From the NCBI GenBank assembly GCA_900543885.1, contig UQTA01000004.1, positions 42,778 to 106,777 on the forward strand: a stretch of 64,000 nucleotides of DNA. Direction: 5' to 3'. Shown piece by piece: positions 25,058 through 33,434 of this stretch (positions are counted from its first letter, which is position 1; each line of letters begins with the position of its first letter). The position numbers were made by a program, and so were the translations under genes. Origin of the DNA: an uncultured Clostridium sp. (GTDB lineage: Bacteria; Bacillota; Clostridia; Lachnospirales; Lachnospiraceae). The notes under the pieces are model-generated. The model was given only the letters and a program-made list of their open reading frames with translations. It did not search any database and was not told where the DNA came from.

Positions 25058-26557
25058 ATGATATTTCGTGATTGGTTAAATGGACTTGAATACACACTGC
25101 TTCAGGGAAGTGTGGACGTGGAAACAGAAGATGTGATCTATGATTCCAGAAAAGCAGCTCCCGGCAAAGTATTTGTGGCAATGAAAGGCATCCGTGCAGA
25201 CGGACACAGCTTTATCCCGCAGGTATTAAAGGCAGGTGTGACGGTTCTTGTGACAGAAAGGCCTGTAGAAGAAGAATTGGCAGGCAGCGGACTTTCTGAA
25301 GATGAGTTAAAGAAAGTAACGGTGGTCATGGTGAAAGAAGGCCGCCATGCACTGGCTCTTCTTTCTGCTGCCCGTTTTGGTCATCCAACGAAAAAACTGG
25401 TGATGATCGGTGTTACCGGAACCAAGGGAAAGACCACTACCACCCATATGATCCGGGCTATTTTGCAGGCTGCAGGAAAGAAAGTAGGAATGATCGGTAC
25501 CACAGGTACTGTGATCGGAGATGTGGTAACACCTACTTTAAATACCACACCGGAATCCTATGAACTGCATCAGGCGTTTTCACAGATGGTGGAAGCCGGC
25601 TGTGAATATGCAGTAATGGAGGTATCCTCTCAGGGGATCAAGATGCACCGTACAGACGGGCTGTACTTTGATTATGGCATTTTCACCAATATCTCTCCAG
25701 ATCATATCGGACCGGGAGAACATGCGGATTTTGAAGAATACCTTTATTATAAGACGAGACTGCTTAACATGTGCCGTATTGGCCTGGTCAATAAAGATGA
25801 CGAGCATGCAGAGCAGATCATAAAGGCGGCCAACTGTGAACTTTACACTTACAGCGAAAAAGAAGCAGATTTTACGGCTTCTGACATTCGCTATGTGTCA
25901 CAGCCTGATTTCGTGGGAACAGAATTCCATATTTCCGGCAAATATGATATGGAAGTAAGACTGGGTATCCCGGGCCTGTTTAATGTGGTCAATGCTCTGG
26001 CAGCTGTCAGTGTGTGCAGTTTCCTGAACCTGGATAAGGAGAGGATCCGTCATGCATTAGAGCATATCCGGGTTAACGGACGCATGGAAATCGTTTATAC
26101 CAGTGCACGATGTACCGTTCTTGTGGATTATGCCCACAATGCAGTGAGCATGGCAAGCTTGTTATCCACATTGCGGGATTATAAGCCGAAACGTCTGGTC
26201 TGCGTCTTTGGCTGCGGCGGAAACCGTTCCAAAGACCGTCGATATTCCATGGGTGAGATCGGCGGAAAAATGGCAGATTTCTGCATCATTACAGCGGATA
26301 ATTCCCGTTATGAAAAAGTGGAAGATATTATTGCAGATATCCGTGGAAGTATTGAAAAGACTGGTGGAAAGTTTATTGAGATCCCGGATCGCAGAGAGGC
26401 TATCCGTTACAGTATCCTTCAGGCACAGCCGGGAGATATGGTAGCTGTCATTGGAAAGGGACATGAAGATTACCAGGAGATCAATGGGGTCCGTCATCAT
26501 TTCCTGGACCGTGAAGTCATTGAAGAAACAGTGAAAGAACTGGGAGAGAAGGCATAA
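25058..26557 (+). CDS. murE: UDP-MurNAc-tripeptide synthetase MurE
   Basis: 499 residues, three Mur-ligase domains. Substrate-binding segment YDSRKAAPGKVFVAMKG, P-loop GVTGTKGKTTTTHM near residue 115, and NTTPES are typical of MurE. The residue-3 selectivity motif reads DNSR; diaminopimelate-adding enzymes usually have DNPR, whose Arg contacts the free carboxylate of mDAP. The Arg is kept and Pro is replaced by Ser. With the dapA-dapB operon in the same window, mDAP is the likely substrate. murF follows 2 nt after the stop. Confidence 0.94.
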   Translation: MIFRDWLNGLEYTLLQGSVDVETEDVIYDSRKAAPGKVFVAMKGIRADGHSFIPQVLKAGVTVLVTERPVEEELAGSGLSEDELKKVTVVMVKEGRHALALLSAARFGHPTKKLVMIGVTGTKGKTTTTHMIRAILQAAGKKVGMIGTTGTVIGDVVTPTLNTTPESYELHQAFSQMVEAGCEYAVMEVSSQGIKMHRTDGLYFDYGIFTNISPDHIGPGEHADFEEYLYYKTRLLNMCRIGLVNKDDEHAEQIIKAANCELYTYSEKEADFTASDIRYVSQPDFVGTEFHISGKYDMEVRLGIPGLFNVVNALAAVSVCSFLNLDKERIRHALEHIRVNGRMEIVYTSARCTVLVDYAHNAVSMASLLSTLRDYKPKRLVCVFGCGGNRSKDRRYSMGEIGGKMADFCIITADNSRYEKVEDIIADIRGSIEKTGGKFIEIPDRREAIRYSILQAQPGDMVAVIGKGHEDYQEINGVRHHFLDREVIEETVKELGEKA

Positions 26558-26559
26558 AG

Positions 26560-27990
26560 ATGAGAGAGATAACAGCCAGAGCCCTTGCAGAAGCGGTTGG
26601 TGGAGTTTTAATACATGAAGGAGATGGCCCATCAGCAGAGCATATCAGCCTGGATTCCAGAAAAATGGCAGGAAATGACCTGTTTGTGCCGATCGTGGGG
26701 GAAAGAGCAGATGGACATGATTTTATCTGTATGGCGATCGGAAATGGCGCAAAAGTGGTGTTTACCAGCTGTCACAAAACAGAAGCGGAAGTTCAGGAAG
26801 CAATTACTGTCCAGTGCAATGGAGAGAAAGAAAAAGAGGCAGCTGCAAAAGCTGCAGCCTGGATCTTTGTTCCGGATACCAAAAAAGCCCTTCAGGATTA
26901 TGGAAGATATTGCAGGAAAGTGCATTCTCTTCCCTTAGTTGGTATTACCGGAAGCGTGGGGAAAACAACTACCCGTGAAATGGTAGCTGCTGCTTTAAGT
27001 GCCGGTTTTCTTGTATACAAGACACCTGGAAACAGCAACAGTCAGGTGGGAGTTCCTATTACCATTGCAGAGATACCGGAAAATGCGGAGATCGGCGTGA
27101 TCGAGCTGGGAATGAGTGAGCCGGGAGAAATGACCCGTATTGCCAATGTAGCCAAGGTCAACTGCGCAGTTATGACCAATATTGGGGTGGCTCATATTGA
27201 ACAGTTAGGTTCTCAGGAGAATATTTTAAAAGAAAAACTGCATATCCAGGATGGAATGCCGGAGGATGGTACTTTATTTTTGAATGGAGATGATCCTCTT
27301 CTTAGAAATGTAGTTCCCCAGGGCGGCAGAAAGAAGGTTTTGTATGGACTTTCTGAAGGCTGTGATTACAGAGGAGAAGATCTTCATTTAGAAGATGGGT
27401 ATCCTGTGTTTACGGCAGTCCATGGAGAAGAAAGAGTGCAGCTGCGTCTGCAGGTCATGGGCAACCATATGGTACAGAATGCACTGGCAGCTTTAGCTGT
27501 TGCCGGAGAATATGGTATTTCTATGGAAAAAGCAGCAGAGCCCCTTTGCCGTTTTGAAGGCTTTAAGGGCCGTCAGCAGATCTTACATCTGAATGGTGTA
27601 ACGGTGATCGATGACAGCTATAATGCAAGCCCTGTTTCCATGAAAGCAGGAATTGAAGTGCTTGGCTCTCTGCCTTGTGAGGGAAAGCGGATCGCTGTTC
27701 TTGCAGATATGAAAGAATTAGGGCCTGACACTGTAAAATTCCATCAGGAAGTGGGCGCTTTCTTAAAAGAACATCCAACAGATCAGGCAGTTCTTTACGG
27801 AGAGCTGGCAAAAGAGATCGGAACTGGCTTAAAGACGGCTGGGGGAGATATTCCGCTGACAGAAGTGGAAAGTCTGGAAGAATTGGAAAAATGGTTAGAT
27901 GACCATGTAATTTCCGGTGACTGCCTGCTGTTTAAGGGGTCCAACAGCATGGGGCTTTCCAAGGCAGTGGCTTATATGAAAGAAAAATAA
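26560..27990 (+). CDS. murF: UDP-MurNAc-tripeptide-D-Ala-D-Ala ligase MurF
   Basis: 476 residues. It adds D-alanyl-D-alanine to the UDP-MurNAc tripeptide. The P-loop is GITGSVGKTTTREMVAAAL near residue 127; GNSNSQVGVP and the VIELGMSEPGEM stretch are family-typical, and DDSYNASPVSM lies in the C-terminal domain. It follows murE by 2 nt, so the two are co-translated. The N-terminal substrate domain contains an extra hydrophilic stretch (EVQEAITVQCNGEKEKEAAAK) not seen in most MurF proteins. Confidence 0.95.
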   Translation: MREITARALAEAVGGVLIHEGDGPSAEHISLDSRKMAGNDLFVPIVGERADGHDFICMAIGNGAKVVFTSCHKTEAEVQEAITVQCNGEKEKEAAAKAAAWIFVPDTKKALQDYGRYCRKVHSLPLVGITGSVGKTTTREMVAAALSAGFLVYKTPGNSNSQVGVPITIAEIPENAEIGVIELGMSEPGEMTRIANVAKVNCAVMTNIGVAHIEQLGSQENILKEKLHIQDGMPEDGTLFLNGDDPLLRNVVPQGGRKKVLYGLSEGCDYRGEDLHLEDGYPVFTAVHGEERVQLRLQVMGNHMVQNALAALAVAGEYGISMEKAAEPLCRFEGFKGRQQILHLNGVTVIDDSYNASPVSMKAGIEVLGSLPCEGKRIAVLADMKELGPDTVKFHQEVGAFLKEHPTDQAVLYGELAKEIGTGLKTAGGDIPLTEVESLEELEKWLDDHVISGDCLLFKGSNSMGLSKAVAYMKEK

Positions 27991-28004
27991 CAAGAGTACA
28001 TACC

Positions 28005-28030
28005 CGCCTGCCTGTGCAGGCGTGGTTTTT
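28005..28030 (+). terminator. Terminator after murF
   Basis: CGCCTG (28005-28010) pairs with CAGGCG (28017-28022), and TGGTTTTT follows. The stem is short but the run of T residues is appropriate. Confidence 0.6.
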
Positions 28031-28075
28031 GAAAGTGATATTTAAAAGTTAATTAAGGAGAAGATTTTTAACACT

Positions 28076-29404
28076 ATGGAATTAACAAGAGAAAACTACA
28101 ACGAAACAGCAAAAGAACTGCTTGCATTTTTACAGAACAGCCCTTCCTGTTTCCATGCAGTGAAAAATATAACAGATATGCTTACAGCAGCAGGTTTTAC
28201 AGAAGTAAAAGAGGAAGAATGCTGGGAGCTTAAAGCAGGCGGCCGCTATTTTGTGACCCGTAATCAGTCTTCAGTGATCGCCTTTAAAGTGCCGGGAAAG
28301 GATTTTAAAGGATTCCAGATCATGGCAAGCCACAGCGATTCCCCAACTTTTAAGATCAAGGAAAATCCAGAGATGGAAGCAGCTGGCTGCATTAAGTTAA
28401 ATGTAGAAAAATATGGCGGTATGATCTGTGCTCCATGGTTTGACAGACCATTATCCATTGCAGGAAGACTGGTTGTATCGGAGGGAAACCGTCTGGTTTC
28501 CAAGCTGGTAAATGTAGATCGTGATCTGGTGATGATCCCTAATCTGGCAATCCATATGAACCGTCAGGTAAATGACGGTTATGCTTATAATGCGCAAAAA
28601 GACATGCTTCCTGTATTTGGCAGCATGGAAGCAAAAGGAACATTTATGTCTCTGATCGCGAAAGCTGCAGGCGTAAAAGAAGAGGATATTTTAGGACATG
28701 ATCTGTTCTTATATAACCGTCAGCCGGGAACCATCTGGGGAGCAGATGAGACGTTCCTGTCCTGTGGAAGACTGGATGATCTGCAGTGCGCATTTTCTTC
28801 TGTAAAAGCAGTGATCGAAGGAGAGAATGGTGCCAGTGTATCTGTGGCTGCTATCTTTGATAACGAAGAAGTCGGAAGCGGAACGAAACAGGGCGCAGAT
28901 TCTACCTTTTTAAAGGATGTTTTAGAGCGCATTAACGACAGTTTGGGACGAACCAGAGAACAGTATCTTATGGCAGTTGCTTCCAGCTTTATGATCTCTG
29001 CCGACAATGCTCATGCAGTACATCCAAACCATGCAGATGTAGCAGATCCGACTAATCGTCCGGCAATCAACGAAGGCATCGTGATCAAATATAATGCAAA
29101 CCAGAAATACACCACTGATGCTGTTTCAGCAGCCGTTTTCAAGGCATTGTGCAAAAAAGTACAGGTTCCGGTACAGACCTTTACCAATCGTTCCGACATT
29201 GCAGGCGGTTCAACGCTGGGAAATATTTCCAATGCTCATGTTTCTTTAAATACGGTAGATATTGGACTTCCACAGTTTGCAATGCACTCTCCTTATGAGA
29301 CAGCAGGTGTAAAAGATACCTGTTATCTGATCAAGGCTGCAACGGAATTTTTCAACAGCTGTATTGTGGCAGAGGGAAATGGAAATTATACGCTGGGAGA
29401 ATAA
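28076..29404 (+). CDS. M18 family metallo-aminopeptidase
   Basis: 442-residue dinuclear zinc aminopeptidase of the aspartyl aminopeptidase family (M18). Ligand motifs are ASHSDSPTFKIK (His and Asp), CGRLDDLQC (Asp), FDNEEVGSGTKQGA (Glu pair), SADNAHAVHPNH, and the C-terminal MHSPYETAGVKD (His). It removes N-terminal residues from peptides in the cytoplasm, and acidic residues are preferred by characterised members. A GGAG-containing sequence precedes the ATG. The gene has a strong terminator of its own. Confidence 0.94.
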   Translation: MELTRENYNETAKELLAFLQNSPSCFHAVKNITDMLTAAGFTEVKEEECWELKAGGRYFVTRNQSSVIAFKVPGKDFKGFQIMASHSDSPTFKIKENPEMEAAGCIKLNVEKYGGMICAPWFDRPLSIAGRLVVSEGNRLVSKLVNVDRDLVMIPNLAIHMNRQVNDGYAYNAQKDMLPVFGSMEAKGTFMSLIAKAAGVKEEDILGHDLFLYNRQPGTIWGADETFLSCGRLDDLQCAFSSVKAVIEGENGASVSVAAIFDNEEVGSGTKQGADSTFLKDVLERINDSLGRTREQYLMAVASSFMISADNAHAVHPNHADVADPTNRPAINEGIVIKYNANQKYTTDAVSAAVFKALCKKVQVPVQTFTNRSDIAGGSTLGNISNAHVSLNTVDIGLPQFAMHSPYETAGVKDTCYLIKAATEFFNSCIVAEGNGNYTLGE

Positions 29405-29448
29405 GGAACACTTTTTTTAGAAAAAGCAAATAGAATAAATCCAATGGA

Positions 29449-29486
29449 GCAGGGCAACCTATACACAGGAGGCCCTGCTTTTTTTC
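29449..29486 (+). terminator. Terminator after the M18 aminopeptidase
   Basis: GCAGGGC (29449-29455) pairs with GCCCTGC (29472-29478), followed by TTTTTTT. Confidence 0.85.
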
Positions 29487-29498
29487 GTTGTCATTATG

Positions 29499-29549
29499 TT
29501 ATCGCAGGGAACTTTCGGTTCCCAAAGTGCCTGCTCATGTGCGGTAACG
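29499..29549. other. Structured intergenic segment of unknown function
   Basis: An outer stem GTTATCGCA / TGCGGTAAC with one T-G pair encloses the hairpin GGGAAC-TTTCG-GTTCCC. It lies downstream of the aminopeptidase terminator and upstream of the enolase promoter, so neither neighbouring mRNA should contain it. It could be a small RNA, a repeat or an operator; I cannot decide. Confidence 0.35.
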
Positions 29550-29572
29550 AAAAAACTTCCCTATAAGCTGCA

Positions 29573-29601
29573 TTGCGTTTGCATCGCTGCTATGCTAAAA
29601 T
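29573..29601 (+). promoter_or_regulatory. Promoter of enolase with extended -10
   Basis: TTGCGT (29573-29578), a 17-bp spacer and TAAAAT (29596-29601), with TGC directly before the -10. Transcription from here gives a leader of about 105 nt. Confidence 0.75.
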
Positions 29602-29607
29602 ATTAAC

Positions 29608-29713
29608 GGTTAGAAATAACTAACTAACTAACATGAATCGATCATGGCCAATTCCCTCCAGAGCGCATGATAAGCGGCAGAGGGAAAATTCCGTTGCCAG
29701 AAAGGACAAAATT
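29608..29713 (+). promoter_or_regulatory. Enolase 5' leader with TAAC repeats and a stem
   Basis: The leader has four tandem TAAC units (about 29617-29632) and an inverted pair TTCCCTC / GAGGGAA (about 29650-29685) upstream of the AAAGGA binding site at 29701-29706. A longer open frame through this region (from 29633) is not translated by any visible binding site. No known riboswitch class fits. Confidence 0.4.
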
Positions 29714-31009
29714 ATGAAGCATTTGGAAATCGAAAAAGTAATCGGAAGAGAGATCATTGATTCAAGAGGCAATCCTACTGTAGAGGCAGAAGTTTATCTT
29801 ACAGACGGAATCGTGGGAAGAGGAACTGCCCCAAGCGGAGCGTCCACAGGTGAATTTGAAGCCCTAGAGCTGCGGGACGGTGACAAGAGCCGTTTTGGCG
29901 GAAAAGGTGTTTTAAAAGCAGTTGAAAATGTAAATACAGTCATTTCTCAGGTGTTAAAGGGAATGGATCCTTCAGATGTTTATGCTGTAGACCGTGCTAT
30001 GATCAAGGCAGACGGAACGAAAGATAAATCAAAATTAGGCGCAAATGCTATTTTGGCTGTATCCATTGCAAGTGCAAGGGCAGCAGCTAATGCACTTCAG
30101 ATCCCGCTGTATCGTTTCCTTGGGGGAGTCAATGGAAACAAACTGCCACTTCCTATGATGAATATTTTAAATGGTGGTGCTCATGCGGCCAATACAGTAG
30201 ATGTTCAGGAATTTATGATCATGCCTGCAGGCGCTCCAAGTTTTAAAGAAGGACTGCGCTGGTGTGCAGAGGTATTCCATGCTTTGGCAGCATTGTTAAA
30301 AGAAAGAAAACTGGCAACTTCTGTTGGTGATGAGGGCGGTTTTGCACCAGATCTTGGAAGCGATGAAGAAGCGATCCAGTGTATTTTAGAGGCAGTAAAG
30401 CGTGCAGGTTATGAGCCTGGAAAAGACTTTGTACTGGCTATGGATGCAGCTTCCAGTGAGTGGAAAGGCAGCACAAAGGGAGAATATATCCTTCCTAAGT
30501 GCGGAAAGAAGTTTACTTCTAAGGAACTGATCGCGCACTGGAAAGATCTTTGTGAGAAATATCCGATCTATTCCATTGAAGATGGTCTGGATGAGGAAGA
30601 CTGGGAAGGCTGGCAGCTGATGACGAAGGAACTGGGAGACAAGGTTCAGTTAGTTGGTGATGACCTGTTTGTAACCAATACAGAGCGTCTGTCCAAAGGT
30701 ATCAGCCTTGGCTGCGGCAACTCTATTCTGATCAAGTTAAATCAGATCGGCAGCGTTTCTGAAACACTTGAGGCAATCAAGATGGCTCATAAGGCTGGTT
30801 ATACAGCTATCGCATCTCATCGTTCCGGCGAAACAGAGGATACCACCATTGCAGACCTGGCTGTAGCATTAAACACCTGCCAGATCAAGACCGGTGCACC
30901 AAGCAGAAGTGAGAGAGTAGCTAAATACAATCAGCTGCTGCGTATTGAGGAAGAGCTGGGAGCAGCTGCTGCATTCCCAGGTTTTGGCGCGTTTAACCAA
31001 AATAAGTGA
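29714..31009 (+). CDS. eno: Enolase
   Basis: 431 residues, standard length. It interconverts 2-phosphoglycerate and phosphoenolpyruvate. Catalytic features: SRGNPTVEAEV at the N-terminus, Glu in VGDEGGFAPDL, the Mg-ligand Asp and Glu in AMDAASSEW and SIEDGLDEEDW, Lys in ILIKLNQIG, and His-Arg-Ser in SHRSGETEDT. The start at 29714 follows AAAGGA and matches the family N-terminus MKHLEIEKVIGREI; the 27 codons upstream in frame are leader. It is transcribed alone from an extended -10 promoter. Confidence 0.97.
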   Translation: MKHLEIEKVIGREIIDSRGNPTVEAEVYLTDGIVGRGTAPSGASTGEFEALELRDGDKSRFGGKGVLKAVENVNTVISQVLKGMDPSDVYAVDRAMIKADGTKDKSKLGANAILAVSIASARAAANALQIPLYRFLGGVNGNKLPLPMMNILNGGAHAANTVDVQEFMIMPAGAPSFKEGLRWCAEVFHALAALLKERKLATSVGDEGGFAPDLGSDEEAIQCILEAVKRAGYEPGKDFVLAMDAASSEWKGSTKGEYILPKCGKKFTSKELIAHWKDLCEKYPIYSIEDGLDEEDWEGWQLMTKELGDKVQLVGDDLFVTNTERLSKGISLGCGNSILIKLNQIGSVSETLEAIKMAHKAGYTAIASHRSGETEDTTIADLAVALNTCQIKTGAPSRSERVAKYNQLLRIEEELGAAAAFPGFGAFNQNK

Positions 31010-31031
31010 AACGAACAGATCAAACAGGTAC

Positions 31032-31061
31032 TTGTTTTACAAATATAGTGTGTGCTAGAAT
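31032..31061 (+). promoter_or_regulatory. Promoter of the AEC-family carrier
   Basis: TTGTTT (31032-31037), 18-bp spacer, and TAGAAT (31056-31061) preceded by TGC. Confidence 0.6.
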
Positions 31062-31118
31062 AAAAGCCGGATTGGCTTACATGCCATCAGACAAAAGAGA
31101 AGAATAGAGGTAATTCTT

Positions 31119-32030
31119 ATGAGTTTTTCCGGCTTATTTCAGACACAGGGAATGCTGTTTCTGACTATGCTTATCGGCTATATTTTCGGGAAGAAGGGGC
31201 TGGTGGATGATAAAGGAAAGAATCTCCTTACAGACCTGGTGATCTATGTCACTCTTCCTGGAAGCATACTGAAATCATTCCAGATCGAATTTAACCATCA
31301 GATCCTCATTTCCTGTATGACGATCGCCATAGCAGGAGTTGTGATCCAGATCGGAAGTTCCATTCTTGGAATGTTCCTTTATAATCATTATGGCGAGAGC
31401 AGAAAAAAGGTACTGCAGTACGCTACGATCTGTTCTAATGCAGGAATTCTGGGAAATCCTATTGCGGAAGGGATTTTCGGACAGATGGGAATGATGTATG
31501 CATCCATTTATGTGATCCCCCAGCGTATTTTCATGTGGTCTGTAGGCCTTACTTATTTTACAGAGGCACCGGATAAGAAAACGCTCTGCAAAAAAGTAGC
31601 TACTCATCCATGTATTCTTGCTGTAGTGATCGGATTTATTATGATGGTGACCCAGATACAGCTTCCGGGAGTTCTGAACGTGACCATAAAAAATATAGCC
31701 GGTGCAAATACATTTCTGGCAATGTCCCTGGTAGGTGTGATCTTATCAAGAGTAAAACTGACAGAAATAGTGGATCGTGACACCATTTACTATGGATTTA
31801 TACGTCTGGTATTTATCCCGTTGCTGGTGTATATCGGATGCAGGCTTGCGGCAGTAGATGAGCTGGTAACAGGTGTGTCTGTAGTATTGGCGGCAATGCC
31901 GGCAGCCAGCACTACAGCGATCATAGCCTCTAAGTATAAAAAAGATGAAACATTTGCTACCCGCTGCGTTGTATCTACTACATTGCTTTCCCTGGTAACA
32001 GTGCCTGTTTGGTGTTTGTTTTTAGTATAA
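31119..32030 (+). CDS. AEC (auxin efflux carrier) family transporter
   Basis: 303-residue membrane protein with about ten predicted helices in the 5+5 arrangement of the AEC family (Mem_trans). The region NAGILGNPIAEGIFG around residue 108 and the C-terminal AAMPAASTTAIIASKYKKDETFATR are characteristic. Bacterial members export malate, malonate or similar organic acids, and the substrate is not predictable. An AGAGG-like sequence precedes the ATG. It ends at a two-tier bidirectional terminator facing the convergent amidotransferase-like gene. Confidence 0.88.
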   Translation: MSFSGLFQTQGMLFLTMLIGYIFGKKGLVDDKGKNLLTDLVIYVTLPGSILKSFQIEFNHQILISCMTIAIAGVVIQIGSSILGMFLYNHYGESRKKVLQYATICSNAGILGNPIAEGIFGQMGMMYASIYVIPQRIFMWSVGLTYFTEAPDKKTLCKKVATHPCILAVVIGFIMMVTQIQLPGVLNVTIKNIAGANTFLAMSLVGVILSRVKLTEIVDRDTIYYGFIRLVFIPLLVYIGCRLAAVDELVTGVSVVLAAMPAASTTAIIASKYKKDETFATRCVVSTTLLSLVTVPVWCLFLV

Positions 32031-32033
32031 GTG

Positions 32034-32092
32034 AAAAAAGCAGCATACCTGCTTCTGAAATAAGTTCAGAAGACTGGGTATGCTGCTTTTTA
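32034..32092. terminator. Bidirectional terminator between convergent genes
   Basis: AAAAAGCAGCATACC (32035-32049) pairs perfectly with GGTATGCTGCTTTTT (32077-32091), and a second stem CTTCTGAA / TTCAGAAG lies within. A-rich and T-rich flanks make it functional on both strands. Confidence 0.88.
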
Positions 32093-32117
32093 TATCAGAT
32101 CCGTTTTTTGTTCTGCT

Positions 32118-32840
32118 TTATTTGGCTGCTTTTTCTACCAGATCTTTAAACAGTCCACGCATACGAGGTTCGCTGTCCTGAAGTTCTTCCGGATGCCACT
32201 GCACCAGGATAAACTGACCATCAGCTGTTTCCATAGCTTCCGGGATACCGTCTGCAGTGCGTGCAGTGATCTTTAATCCTTCTCCCGGTGTTTTTACACA
32301 TTGGTGATGCATGGTATTGGTATATACAGATCCAGTGCCTAAAACAGAAGCCAGATAACTGTCAGCATCCACGCTGACCTGATGGATCAGCTGATCCCGG
32401 TTCTGCTTCTGGGAGTGGAGCATATGATCCGGGTTCATATAGGAAAGATCCTGATAGAGGCTGCCGCCAAAAGCTACATTTACAAGCTGCAGTCCGCGGC
32501 AGATACCAAGGACCGGCATTTTGTGCTCTAAAGCGTATTTTGCAGCGTGGATCCAGAAAAGATCCATGGCTGAGTCTATAGAGCCTAAAAGTGCAGATGG
32601 ATCTTCATTATAAAAACGCGGATCTACATCTACACCGCCGGGAATCAGAAGTCCGTCACACATGGCCAGCAACGGATCTGAATCTTTGGGATCCTTTAAA
32701 ACAGGCAGAAGAACAGGAATACCTCCTGCATTTTCCACACCTGCACAGTAAGAATGATTTACATAGTCAGCAGGTACCGGAGCCGGGCCGCCGTTATTTG
32801 ACATGTGGGCACCAAGGATGCCGATCACAGGTTTTTTCAT
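32118..32840 (-). CDS. Gamma-glutamyl-gamma-aminobutyrate hydrolase family (C26) peptidase
   Basis: 240-residue class I glutamine amidotransferase-like hydrolase of the PuuD/peptidase C26 type. The nucleophile Cys is in LGICRGLQLVNVAFGGSLYQD, and the His-Glu pair is in VQWHPEELQ. GGVDVDPRFY is typical of the family. Family members cleave gamma-glutamyl bonds (PuuD in putrescine breakdown); no other putrescine gene is nearby, so the natural substrate is open. AGGAGG lies upstream of the ATG on the minus strand (plus-strand 32851-32856). A divergent weak promoter may overlap the feoA control region. Confidence 0.9.
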   Translation of the reverse strand: MKKPVIGILGAHMSNNGGPAPVPADYVNHSYCAGVENAGGIPVLLPVLKDPKDSDPLLAMCDGLLIPGGVDVDPRFYNEDPSALLGSIDSAMDLFWIHAAKYALEHKMPVLGICRGLQLVNVAFGGSLYQDLSYMNPDHMLHSQKQNRDQLIHQVSVDADSYLASVLGTGSVYTNTMHHQCVKTPGEGLKITARTADGIPEAMETADGQFILVQWHPEELQDSEPRMRGLFKDLVEKAAK

Positions 32841-32921
32841 TTGTATTTATCCTCCTGAATCATGTTTGTAAGATTTAATAACAGTATAACTCATTTTGCA
32901 GAAAATAAAAGCAATTTATAA

Positions 32922-32951
32922 TTGACTAACTGAGGAAAAACGGAATACAAT
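32922..32951 (+). promoter_or_regulatory. Promoter of the feoA-like gene with TTGACTAAC box
   Basis: TTGACT (32922-32927), 18-bp spacer, TACAAT (32946-32951). The -35 is part of TTGACTAACT, which recurs inverted as AGTTAGTCAA at 33002-33011 and again as TTGACTAACC at 33350. The palindrome TAACTTAAGTTA lies at 32995-33006. Confidence 0.62.
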
Positions 32952-33060
32952 ATTAGTACAACAAAGGTAATTAACTGAAAATATTAGTTACGAATAACTT
33001 AAGTTAGTCAACGTTAATATGTATTCCCAGAATACATGGATCAGATTAGGGGGCATTTAT

Positions 33061-33273
33061 ATGCAGGCATTAACAGAAATAAAGCCTGGTGAGATCTGCA
33101 CCATAAAATGGATGACAGCAGGTGCAAAAATCGCAGAATGGATGGAAGAACACAATATTAAAGAAGGAAGCCGTATTACAGTGATCCAAAACTGTATGGG
33201 AGACCTGATCATTGGCACCAAAAAAGGAAAGATGGCAGTGGGAAAAGAGATCGCTTTCAGGATCAAAGTATAA
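33061..33273 (+). CDS. FeoA-like SH3-domain protein
   Basis: 70 residues; a FeoA-type beta-barrel protein with the core GEICTIKWMTAGAKIAEWMEEHNIKEGSRITVIQ. FeoA proteins assist FeoB ferrous iron transport or occur as domains of DtxR regulators. No feoB is in the window. TTAGGGGG at 33046-33053 precedes the ATG at 33061; the 14 codons upstream in frame are not supported. The following genes are a small anchored protein and a P1B ATPase, suggesting a metal-homeostasis unit rather than a Feo uptake operon. Confidence 0.8.
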   Translation: MQALTEIKPGEICTIKWMTAGAKIAEWMEEHNIKEGSRITVIQNCMGDLIIGTKKGKMAVGKEIAFRIKV

Positions 33274-33349
33274 CCAGATCAAAGGTACGCTGCAGTTCAG
33301 CCGCGCATCTGCCTTATGAATATAGGAAACTTATTGAGAAATGTTGGAA

Positions 33350-33379
33350 TTGACTAACCACAGATGTATTTGCTAAAGT
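33350..33379 (+). promoter_or_regulatory. Promoter of the small protein/P1B ATPase unit
   Basis: TTGACT (33350-33355) within TTGACTAACC, 18-bp spacer, TAAAGT (33374-33379) preceded by TGC. The same TTGACTAAC sequence forms the -35 of the feoA-like promoter. Confidence 0.6.
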
Positions 33380-33434
33380 ATCAAATGTAAAAAATAAATA
33401 TAAAAACACCTGACAATTTAAGGAGGATAAAAAT

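Noticed and set aside
32591..32878. Plus-strand frame opposite the C26 hydrolase
   Set aside because: It is antisense to a well-supported gene and ends in that gene's promoter area.
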